Of a stretch of 35,744 nt of DNA, positions 24,482 through 32,503 are shown piece by piece (position 1 is the stretch's first letter; the number at the start of each line of letters is the position of its first letter). The notes beneath the pieces were generated by a model that worked only from the letters and a program-made list of their open reading frames with translations, made no database searches and was not told the DNA's origin. This stretch comes from Lachnospiraceae bacterium (GTDB taxonomy: Bacteria; Bacillota; Clostridia; Lachnospirales; Lachnospiraceae), in NCBI GenBank assembly GCA_017461775.1, contig JAFTXD010000161.1:1-35744 (forward strand), in the 5' to 3' direction. The translations under genes were made by a program, and so were the position numbers.

Positions 24482-27088
24482 ATGAAGTCAGCAAAGAAAC
24501 AAAAAATGAAAAAGCCTATGAGCCTGATGAAGAAAATCCTGCTTATTATCCTCGCTGTGGCAGCCGTAATCGGTATTATCTATCTGGCATATTACCTGAC
24601 AAGATATACCTTTTATGATAAATATGAGGATTATTTAACCTCTTACGAATACGAAGAGGGTGCAGATTATCATACACTTTCCGATTCCGGCAAGGAAGTG
24701 CCCGGAATGGACCTGGTGGCAGAGAACGATATATTAAAGCTCTACACCAACACAGAAACTGCAGAAATTGCAGTGTATGACAAGAGAAACGGAGAAATTA
24801 TTTACTCCAATCCTCAGGATGTAGATGAGGATTCCATTGCAAACGGTACGAACAAAAACTATATGAAATCCCAGTTCGTCCTTTACTACTACAATACGGA
24901 TGTAAAGTCAGGAACCTTTGATTCCTACACCATGGCAGTAGAAAGGGGACAGTTAGAGGTAGAGTCCATCGAAAACGGTGTGCGTTATCTGTATACTCTG
25001 GGAGATTTTGAAACCAGCAGAACCGGTAATATTCCTATTTATATCACACCGGAAAAGCTGGCAGAGCTGCAGGCGCAGGTGGATGAAAAGACCGCTACCA
25101 GCCTGGGACGTTATTACGGCGAAAGCGAAACCGTTCCCGGAATGCTGGAGTTAAACGGTGTTATCCAGCGAAATGTTAAGACCATCCAGAAGATTCAGGG
25201 CTGGTTTGACGAGCTGGGCTGGACGGATGAGATGTATGAGGAGCAGATGGCTCTTGCCGGTGTAGAGGTAAAGATGCCCATTTCCTTTATCGTTCCTCTG
25301 GAGTATCGCTTAAACGGTGACAGCGTGGATGTATCCATTCCTACCGCCGGAATCGAAGAGTTCGGTGGCGGAAGCGTGTATCGTATCCAGCTATTGCGTT
25401 ACCTGGCAGCAGCGGACATGGAGGAGGAGGGCTACATGGTAGTGCCCAACAGCTCCGGTTCCCTGATTCGCTTTAACAACGGCAAAACCAATGTAGCACA
25501 GTATTCCCAGTACATTTACGACCTGGATCCGGTTTCTGCAAACTATACCACTACCGAGAATCTGGACAGCGTAAAGCTTCCTCTCTTTGGTATCTGTAGA
25601 GAAAATTCCAGCGTGCTGGCTACTGTAGAAGATGGTGCGACTTTGGCACAGATTACTGCCGGTATATCCGGAGTATATGGTGAATACAATTACGCGTACC
25701 CAAGCTTTACCCTTCGTACCGCAGACAATCTCCAGATGTTTGGGGATGCGACCAGCGATGTATATGTTCTTGAGCCGGAGATGTACGATTGTAATCTGAC
25801 GGTGAAGTACACCTTCCTTACCGAGGAAAATAAGGGCTATGCAGGACTTGCAGGTTATTACAGAGACAGACTTCTTGCAGAAGGAAGATTAAAGGATAAC
25901 GACACCAGCGGAGATATTCCTTTCTATTACGATATTATCGGTAGTGTGAAAGAGACCTCTCACATCTTAGGTGTGCAGTACCTTCACAATTTCGCCATGA
26001 CTACCTTTGAAGAGGCGGAGCAAATCTCTAATGACTTTGCAGCAGCGGGCGTTACCAATCAGGTAATGAACTATCAGGGCTGGATGAACGGTGGCTATTA
26101 TCACGATACGGCGGATAAGCTTCGCGTGGTATCCAAGCTTGGCGGTAAGAGCGGCTTAGAGAGCCTGAATAATACCGTGGCAGCCAATGGCGGACGCTTC
26201 TACGGGGACGTAGCATTCCAGAATGTATCCTTCGTAGATGATGGCTTTAACTATAACGCAGAAGGCTCCAGATATTATGGCGCAGGTTATGTGGTAAGCT
26301 TCGGTCTGGTAAATCCTACCACCCTCAGAGCTACCTCCGGACTTGGTTATTTGGAAAATAAATACGATCTTCTTTCTCCCAAGTACTTACCAAGATATAT
26401 CGATAAGTTCTCGGCAAAGGTGGAGAAGCTGGACGTAGATGGTGTTTCCTTAAGAGATTTAGGAAATTACCTGCACTCTGATAAGAAGCGTACCAACGTA
26501 ATTACCAGAGAAGAAGCATATGATGTAATGATGGGACAGTGGGAAACCTTAGAAACCACTGGTAAGAATCTGATGGCTACAGCAGCCAATGATTACAGCT
26601 TCGGTTATGTAACAGATATCATCAATGCACCGATTATGCCAAATGATTTCTTCATTGTGGATGAAGACATTCCGCTTTATGAAATGATTATTCATGGAAA
26701 TATCAATTACTCTACGGAGTTACTCAATTTCTATGACCAGCAGGATATGACGGAAGTCATCCTGAACATGATTGAATATGGTGCCGCTCCTCACTATGTA
26801 TTTACCTGGGAGGAATCCAGTCAGATGAAGCAGACCGCGTTAAACCGCTATTATGCTACCACCTATGCAAACTGGAAGGACGAGGCGGTGGATGTTTATG
26901 GTAAAGTGAACACCGCTTTAAAGGAAGTCTCCGGTGCAATCATGATAAATCATGAAATTTTAGAAGAGGATTTACGTAAGGTGACTTATGACAATGGTGT
27001 CATCATTTATGTAAATTACGCAGATACAGACAAAACCGCAGATGGTATCACCATCAAGGCAAACAGCTACGAAATGGAGGGGATTTAA
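24482..27088 (+). CDS. Membrane-anchored DUF5696-like protein, possible glycosidase fold
   Basis: This 868-residue protein has a basic cytoplasmic start (MKSAKKQKMKKP), one membrane helix (~20-43) and a large external part. I recognise it, from memory, as resembling the DUF5696 proteins that accompany sugar ABC transporters in Firmicutes. The layout suggests an N-terminal beta-sandwich (~60-440), a barrel-like centre (~450-790) and a small C-terminal beta domain (KVTYDNGVIIYVNYAD). Candidate acidic residues are D653 in LDVDGVSLRDLGNYL and E777/E778 in YVFTWEESSQM; their catalytic role is not shown. GGAGG precedes the ATG. It lies between the YIP1-like gene and permease pair 2 (two bases away). 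A glycan-processing or glycan-feeding role is an inference. Confidence 0.78.
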   Translation: MKSAKKQKMKKPMSLMKKILLIILAVAAVIGIIYLAYYLTRYTFYDKYEDYLTSYEYEEGADYHTLSDSGKEVPGMDLVAENDILKLYTNTETAEIAVYDKRNGEIIYSNPQDVDEDSIANGTNKNYMKSQFVLYYYNTDVKSGTFDSYTMAVERGQLEVESIENGVRYLYTLGDFETSRTGNIPIYITPEKLAELQAQVDEKTATSLGRYYGESETVPGMLELNGVIQRNVKTIQKIQGWFDELGWTDEMYEEQMALAGVEVKMPISFIVPLEYRLNGDSVDVSIPTAGIEEFGGGSVYRIQLLRYLAAADMEEEGYMVVPNSSGSLIRFNNGKTNVAQYSQYIYDLDPVSANYTTTENLDSVKLPLFGICRENSSVLATVEDGATLAQITAGISGVYGEYNYAYPSFTLRTADNLQMFGDATSDVYVLEPEMYDCNLTVKYTFLTEENKGYAGLAGYYRDRLLAEGRLKDNDTSGDIPFYYDIIGSVKETSHILGVQYLHNFAMTTFEEAEQISNDFAAAGVTNQVMNYQGWMNGGYYHDTADKLRVVSKLGGKSGLESLNNTVAANGGRFYGDVAFQNVSFVDDGFNYNAEGSRYYGAGYVVSFGLVNPTTLRATSGLGYLENKYDLLSPKYLPRYIDKFSAKVEKLDVDGVSLRDLGNYLHSDKKRTNVITREEAYDVMMGQWETLETTGKNLMATAANDYSFGYVTDIINAPIMPNDFFIVDEDIPLYEMIIHGNINYSTELLNFYDQQDMTEVILNMIEYGAAPHYVFTWEESSQMKQTALNRYYATTYANWKDEAVDVYGKVNTALKEVSGAIMINHEILEEDLRKVTYDNGVIIYVNYADTDKTADGITIKANSYEMEGI

Positions 27089-27090
27089 AT

Positions 27091-28020
27091 ATGGCAAAGA
27101 AAAAAGCTAAATTATCTCTTCTCCAGAAGCGTATGCGGACGGGATATTTATTTATCCTTCCCTGGTTTGTGGGATTCCTGCTCTTTTATGTACGTTCCCT
27201 GATTATGACCGGGCAGTTTGCATTCTCCAATCTGGAAATGAATGCGGGACAGGGCGGATATACACTGACCTTTGCGGGACTGGATAATTTTATCTACGCC
27301 TTCCGCGCCCATGCAACCTTTAAACAGGTGCTGACCACCTCCATAATGAATATGCTGGTGGATGTGCCACTGATTATTTTCTTCAGTTTATTTATGGCAC
27401 TGCTTCTTAATAAGAAGTTCCCGGGAAGATTTATCATTCGAGCGATTTTCTTCCTGCCAATCATCTTAAATGCAGACGCTATCACTGCAGCAATGGAGCT
27501 TTCCGCAGCTATGATGAATGGTGGTATTTCCACTATGGCAACAGAAGTGGTGGAAAATGCTACGGCTACCAGCTCCGGTATGAGTGTGGATTACTTCATC
27601 GACTTGTTCATGAGTCTGGGTATTCCTACCTCGCTGCTGGATTATGTAATGGCTGCAGTTGCACGAATTAACGATATTATCTCCGCTTCCGGCGTACAGA
27701 TTATTATCTTCATCGCAGCACTGCAATCCATTCCCGGTTCCATGTATGAGGTAGCAAAGATTGAAGGTGCTACCGGCTATGAAACCTTCTGGAAGGTAAC
27801 CTTCCCTATGGTAATGCCACATATCATCACCAACGTGGTTTATACCATTATCGATAACTTTGCAAACAGTGAAGTTGTTGACCTTGCTTATCAGACAGCA
27901 TTTAAGCATTTTGAGTACGGACTCAGCTCTGTGTTCAGTCTGGTAAGTACAATTATTACATGTATCATTTTGGTTGTAGTTGTAGGCCTCATTCAGAAGA
28001 AGACCTTCTACTATAACTAA
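27091..28020 (+). CDS. Sugar ABC transporter permease 2a (MalF type)
   Basis: This is the first permease of a second carbohydrate importer, 309 residues with six helices. The EAA loop YEVAKIEGATGYETFWKVTFPMVMP is present. Compared with typical MalF-type permeases, an insertion of about 60 mostly polar residues between helices (roughly 150-205, ATEVVENATATSSGM onward) faces the outside and could contact the large surface proteins of this operon. It starts two bases after the DUF5696-like gene, with GGAGGGG in that gene's end as ribosome-binding site, so coupling is expected. Confidence 0.92.
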   Translation: MAKKKAKLSLLQKRMRTGYLFILPWFVGFLLFYVRSLIMTGQFAFSNLEMNAGQGGYTLTFAGLDNFIYAFRAHATFKQVLTTSIMNMLVDVPLIIFFSLFMALLLNKKFPGRFIIRAIFFLPIILNADAITAAMELSAAMMNGGISTMATEVVENATATSSGMSVDYFIDLFMSLGIPTSLLDYVMAAVARINDIISASGVQIIIFIAALQSIPGSMYEVAKIEGATGYETFWKVTFPMVMPHIITNVVYTIIDNFANSEVVDLAYQTAFKHFEYGLSSVFSLVSTIITCIILVVVVGLIQKKTFYYN

Positions 28021-28038
28021 GAGAAAGGGGAAAGAGCG

Positions 28039-29013
28039 ATGACACAGTATTTAGGTTCTATAGCAAAAACGTTTCAGGATAATGACCAGCGGAAAAGTCT
28101 GATGAATGATGTGAAGAATCTTCTCTTAAATATTGGAAGAATCCTTATCCTGATTGGTGTAAGCTATGTAATTCTTTCTCCCATTATCGGTATTATCGTA
28201 AATTCCATTTCATCTAACAGGGATGCGATAAATCCGATGGTGTATATATTACCTCATGAACCCACGTTAGAGAAGTATAAGCTGGTAATCGAACGTTTGG
28301 ATTATGTTCCCACGATTCTGAGGGATTTGGGATATTCCGCATCTTTGATGGCTATTCAGATTTTAGTATGCTCCATGGTAGGATACGGCTTTGCCAGATT
28401 CAATTTCCCGTTTAAGTCTCTCTTATTTGGATTTGTGGTGGTAATGATTGTTATTCCGGGACACAGCATCATGCTTCCGCTGTACATGACATTCAAGGAG
28501 TTTGACCCTCTTGGCATTGCCACAGCGCTTACCGGAGCACCCATTAATCTGATGGGTACTCCCATACCGATGTACATTATGACCATCTTTGGATGCGGTG
28601 TTCGTTCCGGACTTTATATTTACATTTTCAACCAGTTCTTCAGAGGTCTGCCCAAGGAAATTGAAGAAGCAGCCTTTGTAGACGGTGCGGGAGTCTGGTA
28701 CACCTACTTCCGTATTATGTTAGTAAACGCTATGCCTTCTGTCATTACAGTAGCAGTTTTCTCTCTTGTATGGCAGTTCAACGACACGTTTTATGCAAAC
28801 CTGTTCCTGATTTCAGAGGATATCGTAATCAGTAAGAAGATAGCCTCCCTGCAGATGGTAATTGCAAATGTGGATAAAATTCTGGAGGCAAGTATACAGG
28901 AACTTTACCTGGATGCCGGAATTGTTTTAATTGTTCTGCCGATAGTAATTATATACTGTCTGCTCCAGAGACATTTTATCGAAGGCGTAGAACGAAGCGG
29001 TATTGTTGGTTAG
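28039..29013 (+). CDS. Sugar ABC transporter permease 2b (MalG type)
   Basis: This is the partner permease of importer 2, 324 residues with six helices. The EAA loop reads EAAFVDGAGVWYTYFRIMLVNAMP, and the N-terminal ~30 residues are a polar cytoplasmic extension. AGAAAGGGG precedes ATG 28039. After it comes a 53-base gap, the longest between the GH26 gene and this point, carrying a candidate regulatory motif. The nearest binding protein for this pair is the lipoprotein at 30962-32437. Confidence 0.92.
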   Translation: MTQYLGSIAKTFQDNDQRKSLMNDVKNLLLNIGRILILIGVSYVILSPIIGIIVNSISSNRDAINPMVYILPHEPTLEKYKLVIERLDYVPTILRDLGYSASLMAIQILVCSMVGYGFARFNFPFKSLLFGFVVVMIVIPGHSIMLPLYMTFKEFDPLGIATALTGAPINLMGTPIPMYIMTIFGCGVRSGLYIYIFNQFFRGLPKEIEEAAFVDGAGVWYTYFRIMLVNAMPSVITVAVFSLVWQFNDTFYANLFLISEDIVISKKIASLQMVIANVDKILEASIQELYLDAGIVLIVLPIVIIYCLLQRHFIEGVERSGIVG

Positions 29014-29030
29014 TCCTAGAGGGACATAAC

Positions 29031-29048
29031 CTTAAATCAACTTATAAT
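29031..29048 (+). promoter_or_regulatory. Second copy of the CTTAAATYAACTTA motif with a TATAAT box
   Basis: CTTAAATCAACTTATAAT matches the operator-like repeats at 15894-15920 at 12 of 13 positions over CTTAAATNAACTT. TATAAT (29043-29048) could be a -10 box, but no -35 box is seen at the right distance. It may mark an internal promoter boosting the three downstream genes under the same regulator. Confidence 0.4.
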
Positions 29049-29066
29049 CAAAGGAGGATGAAGAAG

Positions 29067-30938
29067 TTGAAAAAGAAATTATTAGCAACATTATTAGCAG
29101 GCTCCATGGTATTTAGCCTTGCAGCTTGCGGCGGTTCAGCAGATACACCTGCTGCATCCGAACCTGTAGACAGCTCCGTAGAAGCAACTGCAGAGCCTAC
29201 CGCAGAACCGGCACCGGAACCTACCGCAGCGCCGGCAGTAGAAAAATTACCTGCAAGTATCGATTTTGAAGATGGTAAGATGGATTTCTTATCTCTTTAC
29301 ATGCAGGCAGGTAACGCTGACAACAGCGAATTATCCATCGTAGATAAGGATGGAAGCAAGCAGTTATATGTAAAGAACGTGGACGGAAAGGTTTCTTACG
29401 TAGCATTCGACCTTGCAGCACTTCTTGGTGCAAATATCGCAAATGTGGCATCCATCGAGATGACCATTACTACCGAGCATGAAGGCGGATTTAGTGCTTC
29501 TTCCGGTAACATCATTTCCTGGGCAGGTGCTGACCTTGTAGAATACAAGGACGCATGGTCCGTATACATGGACACCAAGAACCCTAATAAGGCAGTTTCT
29601 AAGATGGATGAGGGTGAAGAATTTGCAGCAGATGCAAACAATATCATCATTGTAAATATGGATACCGATAACGGTCCTTCCGAAGGTCACGGAGTAGGTA
29701 GCTTCTACATCGATGATGTACGTTTCTTAGATAAGGACGGCAACTTAATCACCGCAGATACCTCCGTAGCATTTGTTGGTCCTGAGAGCTTCGCTCCTAC
29801 CGGCGTAGATATGTCAAACCTCTGTGCTGTAACCGGTGCAGTAGAGATTGAAGGCTTCCAGAAGAGCGGAGCAGGCTGGGCACAGGATGGTGTAGAGCTT
29901 ACCGCTGAGCAGTGGGATGCATTCGGACCTGGTTCCGTTATCGAAATCAGTTACAAGAGTGAAACCGGCAACATGTGGGTAGTATTCCCATGGGGAGCAG
30001 CATGGACCAGAATTGGTGACGGTAACAACGGTAAGGCATACCTTAACAACTCCGGTAATGTTTGCCAGATTACCTATGAGCAGGTAGTAGAATTCCTTGG
30101 CGAGGATAAGTCCACTTGGGGAACCATGCTTCAGTGCGAATCTGACAGCGCATGGGAAGTTTACAGTGTAAAGGTTGGTCAGGCAGCACCAGTTTATACA
30201 ATGTCAAATGCAGTAGAAATTGAAGGCTTCCAGAAGAAAGCAGCAGGCTGGGCACAGGACGGTGTAGAGCTTACACCTGAGCAGTGGGATGCATTTGGTC
30301 CCGGTACTACAATCGAGCTTTCCTATACCAGCGAAACAGGTAATATGTGGGTAGTATTCCCATGGGGAGCAGCATGGACCAGAATCGGTGATGGCAACAA
30401 TGGTAAGTCCACATGTATGGATGGCAAGTGCTATATTACTTACGAGCAGGTAGTAGAATTCCTTTGTGAAGATAAGTCCACCTGGGGAACCATGCTTCAG
30501 GCAGAGTCTGACAGCGCATGGGAGGTTTACAGCGTAAAGGTTGGTACTGTAGCAGAGATGAAGATGGTTAACAATCTTGTAACCGTAGACGGCTTCCAGA
30601 AGAAGGGCGCAGGCTGGGCACAGGATGGTATCGAGCTCACTCCAGAGCAGTGGGATTTAGTAGGACCGGGCAGTGTAATCAGCTTTAGCTTCACCAGTGA
30701 GACCGGAAAGCTCTGGGCGGTATTCCCATGGGGAGCAGCATGGACCAGAATCGGCGATGGCAACAATGGTAATGCACTTGTAAAGGACGGCGTTTGCCAG
30801 ATTCCTTACGAGCTGATTGTTGAGTACCTTGGCGAAGATAAGTCCACCTGGGGAACCATGCTTCAGGCAGAATCTGACGGCGCATGGGAAGTTTACAACG
30901 TAACCATCGGACAGAGTCCTGTAACCGAGACAGAGTAA
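29067..30938 (+). CDS. Surface lipoprotein with three near-identical 112-residue repeats
   Basis: This 623-residue lipoprotein has its lipobox at LAAC (C21) and an Ala/Pro/Glu linker to ~residue 58. A unique beta-rich domain follows (~60-255, starting IDFEDGKMDFLSLY, in the style of carbohydrate-binding modules). Then come three tandem repeats: residues 259-372, 383-494 and 505-616. Each contains VFPWGAAWTRIGDGNNG and DKSTWGTMLQ, with conserved aromatic residues suited to sugar stacking. No catalytic residues are evident, so a multivalent glycan-binding role is likely but unproven. Start choice: AAGGAGG (29051-29057) touches ATG 29058 with no spacing, so TTG 29067, nine bases away, is preferred. 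The second binding protein follows 23 bases later. Confidence 0.85.
   Translation: MKKKLLATLLAGSMVFSLAACGGSADTPAASEPVDSSVEATAEPTAEPAPEPTAAPAVEKLPASIDFEDGKMDFLSLYMQAGNADNSELSIVDKDGSKQLYVKNVDGKVSYVAFDLAALLGANIANVASIEMTITTEHEGGFSASSGNIISWAGADLVEYKDAWSVYMDTKNPNKAVSKMDEGEEFAADANNIIIVNMDTDNGPSEGHGVGSFYIDDVRFLDKDGNLITADTSVAFVGPESFAPTGVDMSNLCAVTGAVEIEGFQKSGAGWAQDGVELTAEQWDAFGPGSVIEISYKSETGNMWVVFPWGAAWTRIGDGNNGKAYLNNSGNVCQITYEQVVEFLGEDKSTWGTMLQCESDSAWEVYSVKVGQAAPVYTMSNAVEIEGFQKKAAGWAQDGVELTPEQWDAFGPGTTIELSYTSETGNMWVVFPWGAAWTRIGDGNNGKSTCMDGKCYITYEQVVEFLCEDKSTWGTMLQAESDSAWEVYSVKVGTVAEMKMVNNLVTVDGFQKKGAGWAQDGIELTPEQWDLVGPGSVISFSFTSETGKLWAVFPWGAAWTRIGDGNNGNALVKDGVCQIPYELIVEYLGEDKSTWGTMLQAESDGAWEVYNVTIGQSPVTETE
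29841..30914 (+). repeat. Threefold tandem in-frame repeat, about 340 bp each
   Basis: Units are 29841-30182, 30213-30548 and 30579-30914, joined by 30-base linkers. Long blocks are nearly identical in DNA as well as protein, for example around CCATGGGGAGCAGCATGGAC in all three. The likeness at silent sites points to recent duplication or gene conversion. Confidence 0.9.
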
Positions 30939-30961
30939 TAGTATATAAGGAGATTAAAACC

Positions 30962-32437
30962 ATGAAAAATATCAAGAAATTTTTAGCACTTGGCCTTACT
31001 GGCGCAATGATGCTTTCAATGGCAGGCTGTGGCGGTTCTGACACTCCTGCAGCATCCACCCCTACAGACAGCAGCGTGCAGGCATCTGATTCCGGTTCTT
31101 CTGACAACAGCGGAAGCAGCAATACCCCTGCAAATTCCGGCGAGACCAGAGAGATTAACATCGGTACCTGGTGGGTACAGTACTATGATTCCTCCCATTC
31201 TTCTGTAGAGGATGACCCTTCCTTCGCAGGTGATGACCCAGCGTATATGAAGTTTGATAATGTAAAGAAGATTGAGGATAACTACAATGTAGAATTCTAC
31301 TGGAAGAACTTAACCTACGCAGGTGTACAGGAGTCCATCAACAACTCCATCCTTGCAGGTTCTCCGGACTGTGATATTTACTTAGTAGAACTTACCTTTG
31401 GTATTCCTGCACAGTTAAATGGTTTAGCGCTTGATTTAAAGACCGTTTTACCGGAGGATCATGACTTATTTACAGACCAGAATTATGTAAACTATGTTGA
31501 CCTTGGTGATGGTAAGGCATGTATCGTAAAGAGAACGGAGGCTGCTACCTTTGTAGAGGCAACATATCCATTAGCATTTAATAAGCAGATGCTGGAAGAA
31601 AACAATCTGGAAGATCCTAGAGAGTTATGGGACAGAGGCGAATGGACCTGGGATAAGTTCATTGAGTACTGTAAGGTATTAACGCAGGATACCGACGGTG
31701 ACGGTCAGATTGACCAGTACGGATACTGTGGATTTAAGAATGAGACTTTTGAACAGTTAATGATGAGTAACGGAGCAAACGTTGCTTCCGGTACAGAGCA
31801 GACCCTTACCTCTTCAGAAACCGGTGAAGCACTTCAGATGTTCTACGATATGTATAACACTCATAAGGTTTGTTTCCCATATGACTTTGATTCCGGTGAT
31901 GATTCTACCACTATGAGAGGTCAGTACCGTGAAGGTAATATTGGATTCTGGCCTAGTGCAGCATGGATTGCGGCAGATAAGGCTGACTATGATCAGAATG
32001 GCGAAGGTAAGGAAATGCTTTCCTTTGATACCGTATACGTACGTTGGCCGGTAGGTCCAAGCGGTGATGCAGAAACAAATGCCGGTAAGCTTACTGCTGG
32101 TGAGTTTTATATTATTCCAGCAGGCGTAGAAGATCCTGAAACAGTTGTAAACGTATTATTTGATATGTGGAATTGGTATGATGGCGACACTTCTATCCGT
32201 GATGATGAAGAGACCTTATGGTGGTGGTATGCATCTACTGCAAGTGATCCGGAATTACAGCAGTCTAACTTCGATGTAATGTTCGATTGTGGAAGTAATG
32301 AAACCTTCGACTTATGGAACAGCTTAGGTGTTGGCTATGACTTCAACGGCTTAATCAAAGGTGAGGTAACTGCATCACAGTTCCAGGAGACTTACAAGAA
32401 TCAGATTCAGGATGCTCTGGATATCTATTTCAAATAA
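30962..32437 (+). CDS. Sugar ABC solute-binding lipoprotein (family 1)
   Basis: This 491-residue extracellular binding protein is anchored through C23 (SMAGC), followed by a Ser/Asp-rich linker to ~residue 60. The family 1 fold spans ~62-491, with INIGTWWVQYYD at its start, an unusually high number of Trp and Tyr residues and a calcium-type loop DTDGDGQID (243-251). It probably delivers oligosaccharides to permease pair 2. ATG 30962 is chosen because AAGGAG (30947-30952) has nine-base spacing; the frame extends upstream to 30884 only by overlapping the preceding gene. An intercistronic hairpin follows its stop. Manno-oligosaccharides are the inferred ligand from the neighbouring GH130 and GH26 genes. 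Confidence 0.9.
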   Translation: MKNIKKFLALGLTGAMMLSMAGCGGSDTPAASTPTDSSVQASDSGSSDNSGSSNTPANSGETREINIGTWWVQYYDSSHSSVEDDPSFAGDDPAYMKFDNVKKIEDNYNVEFYWKNLTYAGVQESINNSILAGSPDCDIYLVELTFGIPAQLNGLALDLKTVLPEDHDLFTDQNYVNYVDLGDGKACIVKRTEAATFVEATYPLAFNKQMLEENNLEDPRELWDRGEWTWDKFIEYCKVLTQDTDGDGQIDQYGYCGFKNETFEQLMMSNGANVASGTEQTLTSSETGEALQMFYDMYNTHKVCFPYDFDSGDDSTTMRGQYREGNIGFWPSAAWIAADKADYDQNGEGKEMLSFDTVYVRWPVGPSGDAETNAGKLTAGEFYIIPAGVEDPETVVNVLFDMWNWYDGDTSIRDDEETLWWWYASTASDPELQQSNFDVMFDCGSNETFDLWNSLGVGYDFNGLIKGEVTASQFQETYKNQIQDALDIYFK

Positions 32438-32456
32438 GTAAATTTGTAATTACTAT

Positions 32457-32482
32457 GGCGGCCTTGCTTCGGCGGGGCTGCC
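32457..32482 (+). promoter_or_regulatory. Intercistronic hairpin after the binding-protein gene
   Basis: GGCGGCC (32457-32463) pairs with GGCTGCC (32476-32482), seven base pairs with one G-U, around a 12-base loop. No T-run follows, so it is not a typical terminator. Such hairpins often stabilise the upstream binding-protein message relative to its neighbours. Confidence 0.55.
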
Positions 32483-32503
32483 TGGAAATGAGGACTATAA
32501 ACT

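Noticed and set aside
29841-30914. CRISPR-like array
   Set aside because: The repeats are about 340 bp, in frame, and encode protein; there are no short direct repeats with unique spacers anywhere in the window.
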